From: WGMK01 sp046047315
Lineage (GTDB): Bacteria > Hydrogenedentota > Hydrogenedentia > Hydrogenedentales > JAEUWI01
NCBI GenBank assembly: GCA_046047315.1
Contig: JBJOID010000111.1
Coordinates: 1-47,412, forward strand
Length of the DNA stretch: 47,412 nucleotides
Reading direction: 5' to 3'
A program made the position numbers and the translations under genes. Below, in pieces: positions 8,901 to 15,666 of the stretch. The notes under the pieces are model-generated. The model made no database searches. It was given only the letters and a program-made list of their open reading frames with translations, and was not told the origin of the DNA. Positions within the stretch are counted from its first letter, which is position 1; every line of letters starts with the position of its first letter.

Positions 8901-10700
8901 ACCGTCACGGTGTCCGTCAATCAGCTTGATGGTCTGCTGGGGCTGGCCATCTCGGATGGGGATGGCAGCATACAGGACGCCGAGAACAGGCCGTTGGGAC
9001 GAACTGTGGATAGCGGACTGGTACATGTCGCCGAGACGGTTCCTCCAGAGTTGCTCAGCTTCGAGGTTCTTGGGGCACCCCTGCCGAATGCGGGGGAAAT
9101 AGAGATAGGCGTGTTCTTTTCGGAGCCGGTGACTGGATTAGGTGTTGGCAACTTTTCCTTGTCTCTGCCTGGGCGTGTGGACGTTGCAGCACAAATAACG
9201 GGCCTCTCGGGGAGCGATGCGACCTACAACCTTCAGGTGGCGACGGGGGACATCGAGTCAGGAATTGGTCTGGCCTATGCGCCGGATGGCGTCGCCGATC
9301 TCGCAGGGAACGGTTCCAGCGAGCCTCAGGACTCGGGCGTTCTCATCGCCATCGACACCATTCCGCCGCTGGTGGAGAGCATTGAACTGGTAGGAACACC
9401 GGATGCCAACGCAGCGAGCGTGACCTTTGAGGTTCTCTTCTCCGAACCCGTCCTCGAATTCTCAGCCGATGACCTGATTCCGGAGCCACAGGGCACCATA
9501 AGCATCTCCCCGGAAGTATCGGGCGTCAGCGGGACGAGCACTCTTTACACCGTGACCATGACTGTCGGAGAGATGGAAGGAAGCCTCGGGCTTGGTTTTG
9601 TGCCGGAGTCTGTAACGGACCTGTCGGGCAATGCGGCAATAGGGCGCTTCGATTCTGGTTCAAGCCATGCGGCGGACACCCGCGCTCCACAGCTCTTGAG
9701 CGTAACCTCGCTCACTTCGTCGCCCACGGCCAGCGATAGTGTGGATTTCCGGCTGGAGTTTTCCGAGCCGGTGGGCGGGTTGAACGGAGAGGGTGGCGCG
9801 AATCTGCTTATCGAGACCACGGGGCTTAGTTATGGGATGGTGGACACGCGCTTTGACGGAAACCTTTCCACCTTTGTGGTCACCGTCGGCGATATATCCA
9901 ACGGGAGCGGCACCTTGAGTCTAAGTGTTCGGGATGCAACTTCCCAGCCTCCAGGGGCTGTGAAGGATCAGAACGGAAACCCGCTCTCCGCTGTTGCCGT
10001 GCCACAGGCAGAGGTTGCCATAGACAGAACCCCGCCGTCCCCGCGCTGCCGGGTGGTGCCGTTGTCACTCAACGTGGAGGGGGTCGCTATCCCGAACATC
10101 TCACTCTTCAATGCAGGAAGCACAGACGACGGTGGTGGCCCTGTGACTGTGCTGTCCGTTTCGCCAGACTCTTTCGGATGCGAAGATCTGGGTCTGAACG
10201 GGGTGAGTGTAACCTTGTCGGACGAGCTCGGAAACGTGGCGCAGTGCAACACCTTCGTGATTGTTATTGACACCCTTGGAGGATGTGTTGATCCAATTGA
10301 AGGAGAGGGCAGCGGGGAAGCAGAAGGGGAGGGTGAGGGAGCTCTCGAGGGGGAAGGTGAAGGCGTGATTGAAGGCGAAGGCGAGGGCGAACCCCCAACG
10401 CAGTCCCACAGCGGCGATTGGAATGGCCAGCCCGATGGCCGGTTTGATCTTACGGAACTCTTGAGAATCATCCAGCTCTACAACGCTGGCAGCTTTTGCT
10501 GCAATAGCGGCACGGAAGATGGATACGCGCCCGGAGACTGCAAGGGCGAGGTTTGCGAACGCCATGACGCGGACTATGCGGACCCGCCCTGGGTGGTTTC
10601 ACTGAGCGAGTTGCTTCGCGCGGTGCAGTTGTTCAATCTGGGAAGCTTCGAGACCTGTCCCGAAGGCGAGTCCGAGGACGGGTTCTGCCTGCCGGAATGA
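5949..10700 (+). CDS. Giant secreted modular protein: NodB-like deacetylase, Asp-rich Ca-binding stretch, SUMF1-like domain, Ig-like repeats, dockerin-like tail
   Basis: Start chosen at ATG 5949, which opens a signal peptide (MRHGPW then AAIAAVCLIPFWTAAA); an in-frame GTG lies at 5871. Order of parts: a polysaccharide-deacetylase-like domain with KADD (6288-6299) and HHGYDH (6489-6503), which could supply the metal-binding Asp-His-His; an Asp-rich thrombospondin-3-like stretch (7051-7158); a formylglycine-generating-enzyme-like domain (7441-8340) with RLPTEAEWE, LSGNVAEWV, GGSW and NRVGFRVAR but no active-site cysteines; five Ig-like repeats and a shorter sixth unit (8379 on); an EGEGE linker (10299-10394); two dockerin-like modules. 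It is probably an extracellular polysaccharide deacetylase displayed on the surface. Two co-oriented genes for exported hydrolases follow. The domain calls are strong; substrate and anchoring are inferred. Confidence 0.85.
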   Translation: MRHGPWAAIAAVCLIPFWTAAAVPLSLDSPAAYLRTGDSIALEVSPDIALDPDWSYLWSVDVGTVAGQGSDALYTAPASKGFALVRVEVRDAADLPVAILYRPLLIYKQFALIKADDLVSYDATLASAWEQYLFYMSETRRLKHSTGIITNSLLFYALAEANPFTAAIRSQKASGLTEFWHHGYDHSSEVVGMAPSLLDPRPAQPSPLKSTVLTEFSGRPYAFQKERLEDGLELSREVLGFPMHTFGAPFGASDAVTTTVVDESLDIEVWLDGQAGSAKRVIPVDGILVENPTGYPRVDQFTEGYNPAAPRIVMQVHPGYIEEGEETFIERFAAWESILDTVEANGATFITPFEYHRLLTDAIFPLHPDEDSDGDGVGDFDEGQGDEDADGRPNFLDPDSDGIEGPRVRNLTATRIAAGLFEVDFDLFSPATDPVDLLVEYVEGEAAPVILSGLTGDLSNVLPGPDRSITWDASLDLPDEELSGLQLRLTPVPVISAMPELVELHAGSFTQGCPACAGGDSYPPFPITHDAYEIGKYEVTNLELSDVLDYAYSQGYLFAEDGDPYSGGDVYHGGQMLLALSSPESQVTFAAGDFAPKTRDSLSMDEHPAVYVTWYGAVAYCNWRSEMNGLTPAYALGGDWRLKYPYTNGYRLPTEAEWERASSEAIPSAAALYGFGAAVLDDSRANYQEANPLALTGEPFTTPTGYYDGGNATVDSPSPAGAYDLSGNVAEWVHDQFAPYQERDAPLHNPRGSDTRPRRVIKGGSWSDDPAALEYASRENRYANHASNRVGFRVARAAQSGSGKTAPFDVDTRAPFIESIAPVEAPEADVFEFAFLVKFSEPVDGLDLSMFSLSISGIVEVAPSIVSWSGSGSDYTVTVATGVMQGDLSLVLDDPGTFARDAGDNPLSALPVSSAPVSIDTLAPAVYGIELIGTPGLREEQVQFLITFSKPVIEVVAGDFAVPTSGELGTAPAVLSVVGSGTSRTVTVSVNQLDGLLGLAISDGDGSIQDAENRPLGRTVDSGLVHVAETVPPELLSFEVLGAPLPNAGEIEIGVFFSEPVTGLGVGNFSLSLPGRVDVAAQITGLSGSDATYNLQVATGDIESGIGLAYAPDGVADLAGNGSSEPQDSGVLIAIDTIPPLVESIELVGTPDANAASVTFEVLFSEPVLEFSADDLIPEPQGTISISPEVSGVSGTSTLYTVTMTVGEMEGSLGLGFVPESVTDLSGNAAIGRFDSGSSHAADTRAPQLLSVTSLTSSPTASDSVDFRLEFSEPVGGLNGEGGANLLIETTGLSYGMVDTRFDGNLSTFVVTVGDISNGSGTLSLSVRDATSQPPGAVKDQNGNPLSAVAVPQAEVAIDRTPPSPRCRVVPLSLNVEGVAIPNISLFNAGSTDDGGGPVTVLSVSPDSFGCEDLGLNGVSVTLSDELGNVAQCNTFVIVIDTLGGCVDPIEGEGSGEAEGEGEGALEGEGEGVIEGEGEGEPPTQSHSGDWNGQPDGRFDLTELLRIIQLYNAGSFCCNSGTEDGYAPGDCKGEVCERHDADYADPPWVVSLSELLRAVQLFNLGSFETCPEGESEDGFCLPE
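8379..10026 (+). repeat. Tandem Ig-like repeats in the giant protein, about 107-116 residues each
   Basis: A D-T-x-x-P signature recurs at 8379, 8706, 9033, 9354, 9675 and 10023, at intervals of 327, 327, 321, 321 and 348 bases. Each unit carries an F-S-E/K-P-V motif about 25 residues in and a G-x-x-x-L strand later, the pattern of bacterial Ig-like SwmB-type domains. DNA identity between units is low, so the duplication is old. The last 348-base step leads into a HYR-like unit with two cysteines. Confidence 0.8.
10407..10697 (+). repeat. Two tandem dockerin-like C-terminal modules
   Basis: Module one (from 10407) begins HSGDWNGQPDGRFDLTELLR and ends in TEDGYAPG. Module two (from 10563) begins HDADYADPPWVVSLSELLR and ends in SEDGFCLPE. 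Both share the core L-S/T-E-L-L-R-x-x-Q-L-x-N-x-G-S-F, cysteines after it, and an EDG-F/Y end. The Asp/Asn spacing of module one resembles an EF-hand calcium loop. An anchoring or sorting role is inference from the position behind a low-complexity acidic linker (10299-10394). Confidence 0.75.
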
Positions 10701-10767
10701 AACGTTTTTGGGATGCAATGGTAACGATACCAGTGCACTGCGATTTGAAAGATGGAGGAGGCCGCTC

Positions 10768-11877
10768 GTGACGTTTCGAACCTCGCTTCATATGGCCATG
10801 CTTTTCACGCTCATGGCCTTGCCGCTTCAGGGATGTCTCTTTGGTGATTCGGATGGCGACGGATTGACCGATATTCAGGAGACCACCTTCGACATCGACG
10901 GGGACAACCTGCCGAATCACCGCGACCTCGATTCGGATGGCGATGGCATACCCGATAGCGAAGAGCGCGATGGGGATGTGGACGGTGACGATGTACCCAA
11001 TTTTCTTGACCCGGACGACACGGTCACGGAACAGCGCACCTTGCAGTCTAGCGGCCGCTCCCGTAAGTACGAGGTCTACGCCCCGGAGGGCCTCAAGGGT
11101 GCGGGCGCGCCGTTAATTCTTGGACTGCATGGAACCGGCCAGACCCCCTACCAGTTCCGCCAGACGTCGCTTTTCAATCCACGCGCCGCCGCCGGGGGGT
11201 ACATCGTGGCCTATCCGGAAGCCATCGAGCTCAACTGGAACGACGGGCGCGCTGTGCCCGGTATCCCTGCCTATGACCAAAATGTTGACGACGTGACTTT
11301 CCTGCTTGATGTAATCGACGCGATAGCTGACGAGTATGGGATAGATCGATCGCGGGTCTATGCCGCTGGTTTTTCGAATGGCGCCATGATGGCCATGCGC
11401 TTGGGAATCGAGGCCGCCAATGCCCTCGCCGCGATAGGCAGCGTCGCCGGCGCCTTGCCGGAGAATCTGGCGGATGCAGAAGCCAGCGGAGCAGTGCCCC
11501 TGCTGATGATCAACAGTCTCGATGATCCCGTGCTGCCGTGGGAGGGAGGCGACGTACGATTCCTCGGGGTCTCGCTTGGACGGCTCATTTCCGTGCCGGA
11601 CACCGTTGATTATTGGGTTGCCGTTAACGGCGCATCGATTGAGCCGCAGCTTTCCAGCCTTCCTGACCTTGCGGACTACGACAACTGCACCGTCGAGTTG
11701 ACCTTCCACGAACCGGGCGAGGCTAGTGCCGATGTATTGCTTTACACGATCGCAGGCGGGGGCCACTCCTGGGCTGGGGGACCGCAGCAATTCACCAATG
11801 ACGCCCGCCCCGTCTGTTATGACATCAACGCTCGCGATCTGATGCTGGGGTTCTTTGCCCAGTTCCGCAGGCCTTGA
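10768..11877 (+). CDS. LpqC/PHB-depolymerase-like serine esterase lipoprotein with Asp-rich Ca-binding repeats
   Basis: Start chosen at GTG 10768 because GGAGGAG (10754-10760) lies 7 bases upstream. A lipobox Leu-Gln-Gly-Cys puts the acylated Cys at residue 23, so the 369-residue product should be a lipoprotein. Residues 26-88 are thrombospondin-3-like Asp repeats (DSDGDGLTDIQE, PNFLDPDD). The alpha/beta-hydrolase domain follows: GLHGTG oxyanion region, nucleophile Ser in GFSNGAM, Asp in LDDPVLPW and His in GGGHSWAGG. Relatives are feruloyl/acetyl-xylan esterases (CE1) and PHB depolymerases; this one probably removes ester groups from a polysaccharide. It follows the giant protein by 67 bases and shares the PNFLDPD repeat with it. 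Confidence 0.88.
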   Translation: MTFRTSLHMAMLFTLMALPLQGCLFGDSDGDGLTDIQETTFDIDGDNLPNHRDLDSDGDGIPDSEERDGDVDGDDVPNFLDPDDTVTEQRTLQSSGRSRKYEVYAPEGLKGAGAPLILGLHGTGQTPYQFRQTSLFNPRAAAGGYIVAYPEAIELNWNDGRAVPGIPAYDQNVDDVTFLLDVIDAIADEYGIDRSRVYAAGFSNGAMMAMRLGIEAANALAAIGSVAGALPENLADAEASGAVPLLMINSLDDPVLPWEGGDVRFLGVSLGRLISVPDTVDYWVAVNGASIEPQLSSLPDLADYDNCTVELTFHEPGEASADVLLYTIAGGGHSWAGGPQQFTNDARPVCYDINARDLMLGFFAQFRRP

Positions 11878-11895
11878 AGATCTGTCCAACCCGGC

Positions 11896-11924
11896 TTGTC
11901 TCGTTCGCGCCCGCGCGCTAAGAT
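11896..11924 (+). promoter_or_regulatory. Possible promoter of the ChbG/YdjC-like gene
   Basis: TTGTCT (11896-11901), exactly 17 bases, then TAAGAT (11919-11924); each hexamer matches consensus at four positions. The start would be near 11931, leaving a 28-base leader containing AAGGAG. Confidence 0.4.
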
Positions 11925-11958
11925 AGCGGCTTCACGGAATCATCCAAGGAGTCGGGCC

Positions 11959-12918
11959 ATGCGCGTGGGTTGGTGTTTGTCGTTGGTAGCCGCGTTACTC
12001 GTGGGGCAGGTTGGGGCGCAATCGCTGGTGGAGCGACTTGGTTTTCCGGCGGACGCCCGTCTGCTGATCATTAATGCCGATGATTTTGGCATGAATCAAG
12101 CCACCAACACGGGCACGGTCAAGGCTTTGCGCAGCGGCGGCATCACCTCCACAACCGTCATGGTGCCTTGCCCGTGGTTCATGCAGGCCGTGGACTTCGG
12201 CAGGAAGAACCCTCAAGCGAACATTGGCGTCCACACCACGCTCACCAGCGAGTGGCGCAGTTACAAGTGGGGTCCGGTCATTGGCGCCACCACGGGTGCT
12301 TCGCTGGTGGATGACATGGGGTATTTCCATCCGGATGTACCGCCGCTTTACCTGAACGCCAAGATTGAGGACGTGGAGGCCGAAGTCCGCGCGCAAATCG
12401 ACAAGGCGATCAAGGCGGGCCTCGACATTACCCACATCGACTCGCACATGGGCGCCATGCAGTACGCCCCCGGTTATCACAAGCTCTATATCGAACTTGC
12501 GAAAGACTACAACCTTCCTTGCCGTATCGCCGGCCGTGAATTGATGGAGCAGTTCGGCGGCGGTCAGCTTATCGACTATGCGGACTCCCTGGGGGTGTTG
12601 CACTGTGAAGAGCTGATCATGGACGGACCTTCTGACACGAGCGAGGAGGGTACCGCCAAGTACTGGAAGGAACAGATGTCCGCCCTCAAGCCGGGCCTTG
12701 TCACCGAAATCCTCATTCATTGCGGACAGATGACTCCCGAGATGGAAGACACCACCGGAACCGCGCTGCGCCGCACGATGGACACGGAATTCTTTGCCCA
12801 TCCCGATACCCTCAAGTGGATTCGTGAGCAGGGCATTGAGTTGATTTCCTATCGCGAGCTTCGCGAATTGCAGCGGACTGGAAAGCCCCTGCCGCGCGTC
12901 GAGCATTACGGCTGGTAA
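11959..12918 (+). CDS. Secreted ChbG/YdjC-family carbohydrate deacetylase
   Basis: AAGGAG (11946-11951) supports ATG 11959; the product of 319 residues begins with a signal peptide (MRVGWCLSLVAALLVGQVGAQ). ChbG-family motifs are present: IINADDFGMNQAT near the mature N-terminus (metal-binding Asp pair), GVHTTLT, THIDSHMGAM (metal His) and LIHCGQM near the end. Family members deacetylate chito-oligosaccharides or related sugars. E. coli ChbG is cytoplasmic, so the export signal here points to action outside the cytoplasm. Together with the two upstream genes it forms a row of three exported deacylating enzymes. The natural substrate is not deducible. Confidence 0.9.
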   Translation: MRVGWCLSLVAALLVGQVGAQSLVERLGFPADARLLIINADDFGMNQATNTGTVKALRSGGITSTTVMVPCPWFMQAVDFGRKNPQANIGVHTTLTSEWRSYKWGPVIGATTGASLVDDMGYFHPDVPPLYLNAKIEDVEAEVRAQIDKAIKAGLDITHIDSHMGAMQYAPGYHKLYIELAKDYNLPCRIAGRELMEQFGGGQLIDYADSLGVLHCEELIMDGPSDTSEEGTAKYWKEQMSALKPGLVTEILIHCGQMTPEMEDTTGTALRRTMDTEFFAHPDTLKWIREQGIELISYRELRELQRTGKPLPRVEHYGW

Positions 12919-12962
12919 GTCCGGTGCGCCTCGACGAGGCCGCGTACGATTCCAATATCCCG

Positions 12963-13805
12963 ATGAGGACGCGCTTTGCGCCGAGTCCCACGGGTTACCT
13001 GCACCTCGGCCATGTGGCTCATGCGTTGTACGTGTGGAAGGTTGCGGGCGAGTTCGGGGCCGAGGTGATCTTTCGGATGGAAGATCACGATCGGGGCCGC
13101 TGCCGTCCAGAGTTCGAGGCCGCCATCATTGAGGACATCGCCTGGCTTGGTTTCGCGTGCCATGGCGCAATGACGCGGCAGTCTGAGCGAGAGGCCATTT
13201 ATCAGGACCTCGCCTTGAAGCTGCAAACGGCAGGCTTGCTCTACGGCTGTGCTTGTTCGCGCAAGGAGGTGCTGGCCCGTACGGGCGATTCCGCCACGGG
13301 GGAAGAACTCCGATACGACAACCATTGCCGCGACCTGGGCCTGCCGCTGGAATTCCACACGGGGTGGCGCGTTCGACTGCCGGATACCGAGGTAGCCTTC
13401 GAAGACCTGCGCTTGGGTGTGATGAGGCAGCGGCCTCGGACTCAATGCGGCGACTTATTGATCAGGGATCGGCATGGAAACTGGACCTACCAGTTTTGCG
13501 TGGTGGTCGACGATTGGCTGCAGGGGGTTAACCTGGTGGTGCGTGGGGAAGACTTGCTGTCCTCCACTGGCCGTCAGATCCTCTTGGGCGAGTTATTGGG
13601 GCGGGAGAAGCCGCCGCACTATTTTCACCATCCCTTGATCCATGACGCGGAAACTGGAAAGAAGCTGAGCAAGCGCGACCTCGCGCACGCTGTGCGGGAA
13701 CTAAGGCATGCCGGGGTCACTCGAGAGACAGTATTGAGGGAAGCCGCGCGATTGAGCGGTTTTGGAGCGGATTTCGACATGGGCTCTCACCGTTGCAACC
13801 CTTGA
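12963..13805 (+). CDS. gluQ: Glutamyl-Q tRNA(Asp) synthetase
   Basis: A truncated GluRS-like class I synthetase that attaches glutamate to queuosine at position 34 of tRNA-Asp, with no anticodon-binding domain (280 residues). The start MRTRFAPSPTG leads into the HIGH-type GYLHLGH. The KMSKS-type loop is GKKLSKRD near 245. The zinc site typical of GluQ is complete: Cys-x-Cys in YGCACSR and Tyr-x3-Cys in RYDNHC. GTG 12924, only five bases after the preceding stop, is a possible alternative start adding 13 residues; the ATG matches family starts better. Its presence implies that queuosine is made or salvaged. Confidence 0.9.
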   Translation: MRTRFAPSPTGYLHLGHVAHALYVWKVAGEFGAEVIFRMEDHDRGRCRPEFEAAIIEDIAWLGFACHGAMTRQSEREAIYQDLALKLQTAGLLYGCACSRKEVLARTGDSATGEELRYDNHCRDLGLPLEFHTGWRVRLPDTEVAFEDLRLGVMRQRPRTQCGDLLIRDRHGNWTYQFCVVVDDWLQGVNLVVRGEDLLSSTGRQILLGELLGREKPPHYFHHPLIHDAETGKKLSKRDLAHAVRELRHAGVTRETVLREAARLSGFGADFDMGSHRCNP

Positions 13806-13817
13806 CAAGTCAATCAT

Positions 13818-13847
13818 TTGCGTGACTTCTAGGTCATACGCTAGACT
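13818..13847 (+). promoter_or_regulatory. Possible promoter of the yicC-gmk-rpoZ-coaBC cluster
   Basis: TTGCGT (13818-13823), an 18-base spacer and TAGACT (13842-13847). An imperfect palindrome (GCGTGAC with GTCATACGC) spans the -35 and spacer and might bind a regulator. Confidence 0.4.
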
Positions 13848-13925
13848 AGTGTGCACCCCCGAGGGGGACAAACCCGGTCTCAATTCCTGCGGACATCCCG
13901 CGCACCATTTTGGAGCAGCCGCTAC

Positions 13926-14804
13926 TTGATCAAAAGCATGACAGGCTTTGGCCGCGCATCGGGCTCCTTCGAGAGCGACACGATTACGGTCGAGATTAGC
14001 ACGGTGAACCATCGATTCTTGGAGTCCACCATCAAGCTGCCATCCACGTGGTATCCGCTTGAATCCAGTCTCCGGGAATTCCTGAAGGATCGTATCGCGC
14101 GGGGCAAGGTGTTTTGCTCGGTGCGCCGTGACCGCGCGGAGGGCGCGCGCCCTGCGATACGCTGTGACCTTCGGGTGGCGGAAGAATATGTTCGCGCCTC
14201 ACGGCATCTGGTCGATTTGATGAATTCGACGGAACGCCTTTCTCTGGACACGCTGGTTCGTTTGGATGGCGTGTTCGTTCAGGAGGAATCGGAGCAGGAC
14301 CTCGAACGAATCGGCGAAGCGCTGCTGGGGGTGGCCGCAGAGGCGGTGAACCAGCTTGAAAAGATGCGCAAGAACGAAGGGGCTGCGCTTTCCGAGGACT
14401 TGCGCGCACGCTTTGCGGCGATTCGCGAGGCTGTGGCGGAGGTGGATCGGCGTGCTCCCGAACTGAATGCAGCCTATTTCGAGCGCCTGCGCCAGCGCGT
14501 CACCGAGTTGAACGTAGACACGAAAGTCTCGGAGGATCGCATCGCCCTCGAGGTCGCCATGCTCGCTGAGAAGACCGACGTGAATGAAGAGATCGTGCGG
14601 CTTCACGCCCATCTGGACCATGCGGGAAAGCTACTCGTTTCCCCGGAACCCGTGGGGCGGGAGTTGAATTTCCTGTCGCAGGAGTTGCAGCGCGAGATCA
14701 ACACGCTTGGATCCAAACTGCGCGATCTGGACGTGACCCGCGAAGTGATTCGCATGAAGGGTGAGTTGGAGCGGGTGCGCGAACAAATGAACAACGTGGA
14801 GTAG
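13926..14804 (+). CDS. yicC: YicC-family endoribonuclease
   Basis: A 292-residue protein of the YicC/YloC family, recently shown in E. coli and Bacillus to be an endoribonuclease. Start chosen at TTG 13926: it gives MIKSMTGFGRA, the canonical family N-terminus, and GGAG lies at 13911. Conserved blocks seen are VNHRFLE, GKVFCSV and the C-terminal DVNEEIVRLHAH, GRELNFLSQELQREINTLGS and VIRMKGELERVREQ. In many bacteria yicC sits beside gmk and rpoZ, as here; the gap to gmk is 8 bases, so translation is probably coupled. It is the first gene of a housekeeping cluster. Confidence 0.93.
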   Translation: MIKSMTGFGRASGSFESDTITVEISTVNHRFLESTIKLPSTWYPLESSLREFLKDRIARGKVFCSVRRDRAEGARPAIRCDLRVAEEYVRASRHLVDLMNSTERLSLDTLVRLDGVFVQEESEQDLERIGEALLGVAAEAVNQLEKMRKNEGAALSEDLRARFAAIREAVAEVDRRAPELNAAYFERLRQRVTELNVDTKVSEDRIALEVAMLAEKTDVNEEIVRLHAHLDHAGKLLVSPEPVGRELNFLSQELQREINTLGSKLRDLDVTREVIRMKGELERVREQMNNVE

Positions 14805-14812
14805 GGACGACA

Positions 14813-15382
14813 GTGCCGGGACCGGGACTGCTTGTCGTAATCTCCGCCCCCTCCGGGGCGGGGAAGGCGACGGTAATTCGTCGCTTGATCGAGCACGGGG
14901 TACGGGTCTCCCATCCCGTCAGTGTGACGACCCGCTCCCCGCGCGAAGGTGAGCTTGACGGCAGGGAGTACTATTTCCGCACGCCCGAGGAATTCGACGC
15001 GCTGCTCGCCGACAACGCCTTCGTGGAGTGGGCAGAGGTGCATGGCAATCGCTATGGCACGCTAAAATCGGAACTGGAGCGCTGCACCGGGCAGGGAAGC
15101 GATGTTCTGCTCGAGCTGGACGTGCAGGGGATGCGCAACCTGCTGCGGGCGGGCCTGAACCCGGTGACAATTTTCCTGCTTCCTCCCAGCATGGATGAAC
15201 TGGAACGGCGGCTGCGGAATCGGGGCAAGGACAGCGAGGAAACAATAGCCTTGCGCCTGCAAAACGCCCGTGAGGAAATCTCCGCGCGAATAGAGTATAA
15301 TCACGTGATCATCAACGACGACATCGACCGGGCTGTGCGCGAACTCAAGGATATACTTGAGGAAGAACGCACACGACGTTGA
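14813..15382 (+). CDS. gmk: Guanylate kinase
   Basis: Phosphorylates GMP to GDP with ATP; 189 residues from a GTG start. The N-terminal P-loop reads SAPSGAGKAT, with Ala where most family members have Ser, Thr or Gly after the Lys. The GMP-binding stretch VTTRSPREGELDGREYYF (about 38-55), EWAEVHGNRYGT (about 71-82) and LLELDVQG (96-103) are normal, as is the lid RLRNRGKDSEETI (about 132-144). The gap from yicC is 8 bases and to rpoZ 26 bases, an arrangement common across bacteria. The Ala variant is probably tolerated, since other Gmk proteins have Gly there. Confidence 0.95.
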   Translation: MPGPGLLVVISAPSGAGKATVIRRLIEHGVRVSHPVSVTTRSPREGELDGREYYFRTPEEFDALLADNAFVEWAEVHGNRYGTLKSELERCTGQGSDVLLELDVQGMRNLLRAGLNPVTIFLLPPSMDELERRLRNRGKDSEETIALRLQNAREEISARIEYNHVIINDDIDRAVRELKDILEEERTRR

Positions 15383-15408
15383 ATGAAGGCAAACCAAGGA
15401 GACGAGCC

Positions 15409-15636
15409 ATGCCGGCCCCTTTTTCTGTGGATGATTTCTCGGACAAGTTTGACAGCCTCTACCGGCTGGTAATCGTGGCTTCGCGCCGCGCCAACCAGAT
15501 TGCGAAGAACGAGGCGCACGGCTTCTCCATCGTGATGAATCGCGCGAAGCCGACGGTCCAGGCGCTCGATGAGGTCCTGGCGGGCAAGGTCAGCTATACG
15601 CCCGGCGATGAGGACAACGAGGACTTCCTGAACTAA
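15409..15636 (+). CDS. rpoZ: RNA polymerase omega subunit
   Basis: A 75-residue omega subunit that helps assemble beta-prime into RNA polymerase. AAGGAG (15396-15401) places the start at ATG 15409; a longer frame opening at 15379 overlaps gmk and lacks a site. The diagnostic stretch is FDSLYRLVIVASRRANQI followed by KPTVQALDEVLAGKV and an acidic tail. A short GC hairpin (CGGCGC, 3-base loop, GCGCCG, 15637-15651) lies at its stop codon before coaBC and lacks a T run. Confidence 0.95.
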   Translation: MPAPFSVDDFSDKFDSLYRLVIVASRRANQIAKNEAHGFSIVMNRAKPTVQALDEVLAGKVSYTPGDEDNEDFLN

Positions 15637-15666
15637 CGGCGCTACGCGCCGGTAGAGGTCAACGCG

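Noticed and set aside
14813..14900. Guanylate kinase inactive because the P-loop has Ala after Lys.
   Set aside because: Active Gmk proteins with Gly at this position exist and the rest of the active site is intact; an essential single-copy gene is unlikely to be dead.
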